NCBI GenBank assembly: GCA_017429205.1
Contig: JAFRPH010000037.1
Span: 1-20,277, forward strand
Direction of reading: 5' to 3'
Source of the DNA: Bacteroidales bacterium
GTDB lineage: Bacteria; Bacteroidota; Bacteroidia; Bacteroidales; UBA932
Length of the DNA: 20,277 bases
A program made the translations under genes and the position numbers. Of the stretch, positions 15,152 through 20,277 are shown piece by piece (the first letter of the stretch is position 1; each line of letters begins with the position of its first letter). The notes under the pieces are model-generated. The model did not search any database and was not told where the DNA came from. It saw nothing but the letters and a program-made list of their open reading frames with translations.

Positions 15152-16228
15152 AGGAAACCGGCAAAGCTCCGGCTCGGCAACGGCCGGCTCCTGGAAGGCT
15201 GGAGCTTCGGATACGACGGCCCGGCGACCGGCGAGGTGGTGTTCTCCACCTCGATGGTGGGGTACCCCGAAAGCCTCACGGACCCCTCTTTCCAGGGGCA
15301 GATCCTCTGCGTCAGCTACCCGCTCGTGGGCAACTACGGGACGCCCGACATGAGCACGGGCCCGGACGGGCTCTCCCTCCGCGCCGAGTCCGAAAGGATC
15401 CATGTCCGCGGCCTCGTAATCGCCGATTACAGCGAGAACTACAGCCACTGGGACGCCGTCGAAAGCCTCGGCGACTGGCTCAAGCGGGAACAAGTGCCGG
15501 GCATCTCTGGCATCGACACCCGCGCCCTCACCCGCATGATTCGCGAAGAAGGCGTGATGCCGGGGGAGATCGTGATTGACGGTTGTCATTCTGAGGAGGC
15601 CGCTTGCGGCCGACGTGAGAATCTGCCGGAGAACCTCGTCGCCCAGGTCAGCTGCAAAGAAGTCCTCCATTACGGAAAAGGCCCGAAGCGGGTGGTCCTG
15701 GTGGACTGCGGCGTCAAGCACAATATCCTGCGGTGCCTGGTTTCCCGGGGCGTCGAGGTGGTGCGGGTGCCGTGGGACTACGACTTCACGGGGATGGACT
15801 ATGACGGCCTGTTCCTGTCCAACGGTCCGGGCGACCCGGCCGTGTGCACGGAGACCATCGCCCATCTGCGCCAGGCGCTGCAGGGCGACCGCCCGGTCTT
15901 CGGCGTGTGCCTCGGGAGCCAGCTGATGGCCCTGGCGGCGGGCGCGAAGACGTTCAAGCTGCCGTACGGCCATCGCAGCCACAACCAGCCCGTGCGCCGC
16001 GTGGGTACGGACCGCTGCTACATCACCTCCCAGAACCACGGATATGCCGTGGACCCGACGACGTTGCCGGCGGGCTGGGAACCTTTCTTTGTCAACCTGA
16101 ACGACGGAACCAACGAGGGCATCCGGCACATTTCGAAGCCCTTCTTCGCCACGCAGTTCCATCCGGAAGCCTCCGGCGGACCCGTGGACACGGAGTTCCT
16201 GTTCGATGATTTCCTGTCCCTGCTATGA
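15146..16228 (+). CDS. carA: Carbamoyl-phosphate synthase small subunit (glutamine amidotransferase)
   Basis: The 360-residue subunit hydrolyses glutamine and passes ammonia to CarB. The N-terminal domain (about 1-145) has GEVVFSTSMVGYPESLTDPS. The C-terminal class I amidotransferase domain has NGPGDP near 226-231, the nucleophile C255 in GVCLGSQL, and the catalytic pair H339 and E341 in QFHPEAS. GHRSHNQPV and SQNHGYAV are also conserved. The ATG at 15146 gives a normal N-terminus (KLRLGNGRLLEGWSFGY) but lies inside a dispersed repeat. Residues 147-160 (CHSEEAACGRRENL), in the linker between domains, are encoded by another repeat. Apart from that linker, all key residues are intact, so the protein should be active. 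The stop overlaps carB by ATGA. Confidence 0.96.
   Translation: MTRKPAKLRLGNGRLLEGWSFGYDGPATGEVVFSTSMVGYPESLTDPSFQGQILCVSYPLVGNYGTPDMSTGPDGLSLRAESERIHVRGLVIADYSENYSHWDAVESLGDWLKREQVPGISGIDTRALTRMIREEGVMPGEIVIDGCHSEEAACGRRENLPENLVAQVSCKEVLHYGKGPKRVVLVDCGVKHNILRCLVSRGVEVVRVPWDYDFTGMDYDGLFLSNGPGDPAVCTETIAHLRQALQGDRPVFGVCLGSQLMALAAGAKTFKLPYGHRSHNQPVRRVGTDRCYITSQNHGYAVDPTTLPAGWEPFFVNLNDGTNEGIRHISKPFFATQFHPEASGGPVDTEFLFDDFLSLL
15584..15624. repeat. REP-like repeat embedded in the carA coding region
   Basis: The 41 bases begin TGTCATTCTGAGGAGG and end GACGTGAGAATCT, a variant of the dispersed TGTCATTCTGAGC...GAATCT repeat. The centre holds a perfect GGCCGC-TT-GCGGCC hairpin (15598-15611). It starts exactly at codon 147 of carA and keeps the frame open with no stop. 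Confidence 0.75.
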
Positions 16229-19200
16229 TCCGGAAAGTGCTCATCCTGGGCTCGGGCGCGCTGAAGATCGGCGAGGCCGGAGAATTCGACTACAGCGGTT
16301 CGCAGGCCCTCAAGGCCCTGCGCGAGGAAGGCATCCGGACCGTCCTCGTGAACCCCAACATCGCGACGGTCCAGACCTCGGAAGGCGTGGCCGACGAGGT
16401 GTATTTCCTGCCGGTGACACCGGCTTTCGTGGAGAAGGTCATCCAGAAGGAGCGCCCGGACGGCATCCTCCTGTCCTTCGGCGGCCAGACCGCGCTCAAC
16501 TGCGGCGTGGCCCTGTTCCGCAGCGGCGTCCTGAAGCGCTACGGCGTGCAGGTGCTGGGTACTCCCGTGGAGACCATCATCGACACGGAGGACCGCGAAC
16601 TGTTCGTGGCCCGGCTGGACGAGATCGGCGTGAAGACCATCCGCTCGCACGCGGCGACGACCCTCGAAGAGGCCCGTGCCGCCGCCCGCGAGGTGGGCTA
16701 TCCCGTCATCATCCGGGCGGCCTACGCCCTGGGCGGGCTCGGTTCCGGCTTCTGCGAGGATGAGGCCCAGCTGGACACCGTCGCGACCAAGGCCTTCACC
16801 TTCTCGCCCCAGGTGCTCGTGGAGAAATCCCTGCGCGGGTGGAAGGAAATCGAATACGAGGTGGTCCGCGACCGCTTCGACAACTGCATCACGGTCTGCA
16901 ACATGGAGAACGTGGACCCGCTCGGGATCCACACCGGCGAGAGCATCGTCGTCGCCCCGTCGCAGACCCTCACCAACGACGAATACCATTTCCTGCGGAA
17001 GACCTCCATCGACATTGTCCGGCATCTCGGGATCGTCGGAGAGTGCAACGTCCAATACGCTTTCAGCCCCGACGGCGAGGACTACCGGGTGATCGAGGTC
17101 AATGCGCGGCTCAGCCGCTCCTCGGCCCTGGCGTCCAAGGCGACGGGCTATCCGCTGGCCGCCGTGGCGGCGAAGCTGGGCCTGGGCTACGGCCTGCACG
17201 AGCTCAAGAACGCGGTCACGAAGACGACGCCGGCCTTCTTCGAGCCGGCCCTGGACTATGTCGTCGTGAAGATTCCGCGCTGGGACCTGGCGAAGTTCAA
17301 GGGCGTTTCCCGGGACATCGGTCCCGGCATGAAGAGCGTCGGCGAAGTGATGGCCATCGGCCGGACCTTCGAGGAGGCCATCCAGAAGGGCATCCGGATG
17401 ATCGGCCAGGGCGCCAACGGCTTCGTGTGCAACAAGCCGTATGTGACGGAGGACCTGGATTTCGCGCTGTCGCATCCGACGGATACGCGCATCTTCGCCA
17501 TCGCCGCGGCCTTCGAGTCGGGCTATACCGTGGACCGGATCCACGCGCTCACGCACATCGACCGCTGGTTCCTGGACAAGCTGGCCCATATCGAATCCAC
17601 CTACCGGGCCCTGGAGGCCTGCGCTTCGCTGGACGAGGTCCCGTACGACCTCCTGCGGCAGGCGAAGGTGGAAGGCTTCTCCGACATCCAGATCGGCCGG
17701 GTGTTCCGCATCGGCGAGGAAGCCGTGCGCGCACGCCGCGTCGAGCTGGGCATCCGCCCGTCGGTCAAGCAGATCGACACCCTTGCGGCGGAATTCCCCG
17801 CCGTCACCAATTACCTGTATCTGACCTATCAGGGCACCTGCGACGACGTCGAACCGGAGGATCCGGGCCGCAGCGTCATCGTGCTGGGCTCCGGCGCCTA
17901 CCGCATCGGCAGCAGCGTGGAGTTCGACTGGTGCGCCGTGAGCACGGTCCGCACTCTCCGCGAGAACGGCCGGAAGGCGATCGTGGTCAATTACAACCCG
18001 GAAACGGTCTCCACCGATTACGACACCTGCGACCGGCTCTACTTCGACGAGCTGAGCCTGGAGACGGTGTGGGAGATCTGCATGCGGGAGCGTCCCGACG
18101 GCGTGGTCGTCAGCGTGGGCGGCCAGATTCCCAACAACCTGGCCCTGCCGCTGGACCGCTGCGGAATCCGCATCCTGGGCACCTCGGCGGCCGACATCGA
18201 CCGGGCCGAGGACCGCGGCAAGTTCTCCGAAGTGGTGGACCGCCTGGGTATCGACCAGCCCCGCTGGAAGGCGATGACCACCCGGGCCGACATCGACCGC
18301 TTCATCGGCGAAGTGGGTTTCCCCGTGCTGGTGCGGCCCTCCTACGTCCTGTCCGGCGCGGCGATGAACGTGTGCTATTCCGCCGAGGACCTCACCGCCT
18401 GCCTGGAGCGGGCCGCCGAGGTCTCGGAGGAGCATCCCGTCGTCGTCAGCGCGTTCCTGCAGCGGTGCCAGGAGCTCGAGTGCGACGCCGTCGCCGACGG
18501 CGGCCGCGTCCTCGCCTGCGCCATCTCGGAGCACGTCGAGTTCGCCGGGGTCCATTCCGGCGACGCCACGATCCAGTTCCCCGCCCAGCGGGTGTTCGGA
18601 TCGGTCCTGTCCCGGATCCGGAAGACGGCGGCGGCCATCGCGTCCGAGCTGCACATCACGGGTCCGTTCAACATCCAGTTCCTCTCTTCGGACCTGGACC
18701 TGAAGGTCATCGAGTGCAACCTCCGGGCGTCCCGGAGCTTCCCCTTCGTGTCGAAGGTCTGGCGGGTGGACCTCATCGGCCTGGCCACGCGGTGCATGCT
18801 GGGGCAGCATCCTTCGCCCTGGATGCCCGATCCCTTCGACCTGGGCTATGTGGGCGTCAAGTGCTCCCAGTTCTCCTTCGCGCGGCTCCACCAGGCGGAC
18901 CCGGTGTCCGGTGTGGACATGGCGTCCACCGGCGAGGTGGGCTGCCTGGGCCGTACGAGCGACGAGGCCCTGCTGAAGGCGATGCTGTCGGTGGGCCACC
19001 GGGTGCCGGCCGGGCCGGTGCTCCTGTCCACGGGCGACGCCTTCCAGAAGGCGGAGCTCCTGCCCGCCTGCCGCGCGCTTGCGGAGAAGGGGTATACCCT
19101 GTATGCCACGGACGGCAGCTGTCGATATCTATTGGAACATAACGTGCCCGCGCAACGCGTGCGTTGGCCGGACGAGCCGGACGACGGAACCCCTTCCGCC

Positions 19201-19428
19201 CTGGACCTGATCCGGGAGCACAAGGTCGATCTCGTGGTGAACAACCCCAAGAACTTCTCGCACTCCGAGCTCGGCAACGGATACCATCTCCGCCGTGCCG
19301 CCGTGGACTTCAACGTCCCGCTCGTGACGGACGCGCGCCTCGCCGCCGCCTACATCCGCGCCTTCTGCACCCTCCCGGATGCCGCCTTGGAGGTCCGAAA
19401 TTGGGCCGATTATGCCGGGAAGTGGTAA
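16225..19428 (+). CDS. carB: Carbamoyl-phosphate synthase large subunit
   Basis: The 1067-residue subunit makes carbamoyl phosphate from bicarbonate, ammonia and two ATP. Its internal duplication is visible: the first half opens with KVLILGSGALKIGEAGEFDYS (residues 3-23) and the second with SVIVLGSGAYRIGSSVEFDW from about 549, each with an ATP-grasp domain. The first contains RAAYALGGLGSGFC and EVNARLSRSSALASKATGYP; the second contains RPSYVLSGAAMNV and ECNLRASRSFPFVSKV. From about 930 a methylglyoxal-synthase-like regulatory domain follows (LLSTGDAFQKAELL, NNPKNFSHSE). Full length is normal. Its product feeds ArgF' here and aspartate carbamoyltransferase elsewhere. It is the last gene of the plus-strand unit. 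I see no clear terminator before the rRNA promoter, which starts 25 bases beyond the stop. Confidence 0.97.
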   Translation: MIRKVLILGSGALKIGEAGEFDYSGSQALKALREEGIRTVLVNPNIATVQTSEGVADEVYFLPVTPAFVEKVIQKERPDGILLSFGGQTALNCGVALFRSGVLKRYGVQVLGTPVETIIDTEDRELFVARLDEIGVKTIRSHAATTLEEARAAAREVGYPVIIRAAYALGGLGSGFCEDEAQLDTVATKAFTFSPQVLVEKSLRGWKEIEYEVVRDRFDNCITVCNMENVDPLGIHTGESIVVAPSQTLTNDEYHFLRKTSIDIVRHLGIVGECNVQYAFSPDGEDYRVIEVNARLSRSSALASKATGYPLAAVAAKLGLGYGLHELKNAVTKTTPAFFEPALDYVVVKIPRWDLAKFKGVSRDIGPGMKSVGEVMAIGRTFEEAIQKGIRMIGQGANGFVCNKPYVTEDLDFALSHPTDTRIFAIAAAFESGYTVDRIHALTHIDRWFLDKLAHIESTYRALEACASLDEVPYDLLRQAKVEGFSDIQIGRVFRIGEEAVRARRVELGIRPSVKQIDTLAAEFPAVTNYLYLTYQGTCDDVEPEDPGRSVIVLGSGAYRIGSSVEFDWCAVSTVRTLRENGRKAIVVNYNPETVSTDYDTCDRLYFDELSLETVWEICMRERPDGVVVSVGGQIPNNLALPLDRCGIRILGTSAADIDRAEDRGKFSEVVDRLGIDQPRWKAMTTRADIDRFIGEVGFPVLVRPSYVLSGAAMNVCYSAEDLTACLERAAEVSEEHPVVVSAFLQRCQELECDAVADGGRVLACAISEHVEFAGVHSGDATIQFPAQRVFGSVLSRIRKTAAAIASELHITGPFNIQFLSSDLDLKVIECNLRASRSFPFVSKVWRVDLIGLATRCMLGQHPSPWMPDPFDLGYVGVKCSQFSFARLHQADPVSGVDMASTGEVGCLGRTSDEALLKAMLSVGHRVPAGPVLLSTGDAFQKAELLPACRALAEKGYTLYATDGSCRYLLEHNVPAQRVRWPDEPDDGTPSALDLIREHKVDLVVNNPKNFSHSELGNGYHLRRAAVDFNVPLVTDARLAAAYIRAFCTLPDAALEVRNWADYAGKW

Positions 19429-19453
19429 TTTTTACAAAAAAACCGAAAAAAGT

Positions 19454-19484
19454 TTTGGCGGTTCAAAAAAAGTTTCTACCTTTG
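19454..19484 (+). promoter_or_regulatory. Promoter of the 23S rRNA transcript
   Basis: TTTG at 19454-19457, exactly 19 bases, then TACCTTTG at 19477-19484 is a full Bacteroidota promoter, and an A-rich run fills part of the spacer. The start region CAGTCCCG resembles that of the tRNA-Leu promoter, as expected for stable-RNA promoters. Transcription would start near 19490. Confidence 0.8.
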
Positions 19485-19736
19485 CAGTCCCGTTTGAAAC
19501 GAGCACGCAAAAATGCGGTTTCAGAAAGGGTTTAGTTCACTGACAATACTGAGAGAAAAGATCAAAGAGGTAAAGAAAAACAGAAAGAGAGTCTGTATAA
19601 TCTAGAGTTGGAAGTTTTTTCGAACTGAGAGTATAGGGACTGCAATTTCAAGGCAAGAGCAAATCAGAAATGATTCACAAGCTGTTCGAGCGCATCGCGG
19701 ACCGGGAGGCGAGCGGGAAGCGTCGAGCAGAGCATT
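19485..19736 (+). other. Leader of the 23S rRNA transcript
   Basis: About 245 bases without a credible gene, tRNA or 16S sequence. The purine-rich stretch after GTTCACTGACA (19535-19545) resembles the boxA-like antitermination leaders and spacers of Bacteroidota rRNA transcripts. The last 40 bases before the 23S gene probably form one side of the RNase III processing stem, whose partner would lie beyond the window. Confidence 0.55.

Positions 19737-20277
<541 letters not shown>

Noticed and set aside
16018..18999. A 993-codon open frame on the minus strand opposite carA and carB.
   Set aside because: It is a mirror of strong GC codon bias in carB. Its composition is low-complexity (rich in D, E, G, R, H, A, V), no family is recognisable, and it lies wholly opposite clearly real genes.
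19482..19645. Inverted 10-mers TTGCAGTCCC (19482) and GGGACTGCAA (19636) as a leader-RNA stem.
   Set aside because: The first copy lies at or before the expected transcription start, so it would be mostly absent from the RNA; it may be chance.

Overview
The window reads as a chromosomal segment from a high-GC member of the Bacteroidota, most likely Bacteroidales. Three things point there: promoters of the Bacteroides type (TTTG, 19-21 bases, TAnnTTTG) rather than sigma70 boxes; an arginine pathway with the Bacteroides-type N-succinylornithine carbamoyltransferase; and a Bacteroidota-style outer-membrane beta-barrel receptor with a carboxypeptidase-regulatory-like N-terminal domain. I cannot name a genus from sequence alone.

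Layout. (1) 1-2600 is clearly AT-rich. It holds a TonB-dependent-receptor-like barrel gene (minus strand, running off the left edge) and a truncated insertion-sequence orfA. (2) 2690-3230 holds tRNA-Leu(TAA) with its promoter and terminator, an unexplained 156-bp array of six TGTACA palindromes in exact mirror symmetry, and the pepT terminator. (3) 3228-19428 is GC-rich and almost fully coding: a divergent arginine locus. From a 114-bp control region (10653-10766) the minus-strand unit runs argR, argG, argE, argH, an OPT-family transporter and pepT. The plus-strand unit runs a GNAT acyltransferase (ArgA-like role), argC, argD, argF', argB, carA and carB. (4) 19429-20277 holds a strong promoter, a leader of about 245 nt and the 5' part of a 23S rRNA gene, with no 16S gene in front of it.

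How it works together. The genes supply every step from glutamate to arginine through N-acylated (probably N-succinylated) intermediates: GNAT enzyme, ArgB, ArgC, ArgD, ArgF', ArgE, ArgG, ArgH. CarAB supplies carbamoyl phosphate to ArgF' (and to pyrimidine synthesis), and ArgR is the probable regulator of both units. The OPT transporter and PepT add peptide uptake and tripeptide cleavage. Six junctions have 4-bp ATGA overlaps. Three of the four wider intra-operon gaps are filled by copies of one dispersed repeat family, and a related repeat lies in frame inside carA.

Most noteworthy: the mirror-symmetric TGTACA array; the 23S gene with its own promoter and no linked 16S; Ser instead of Pro at the substrate-specificity position of ArgF'; and repeats that supply the carA start codon and an internal carA peptide. 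No wholly new multi-gene system is evident.
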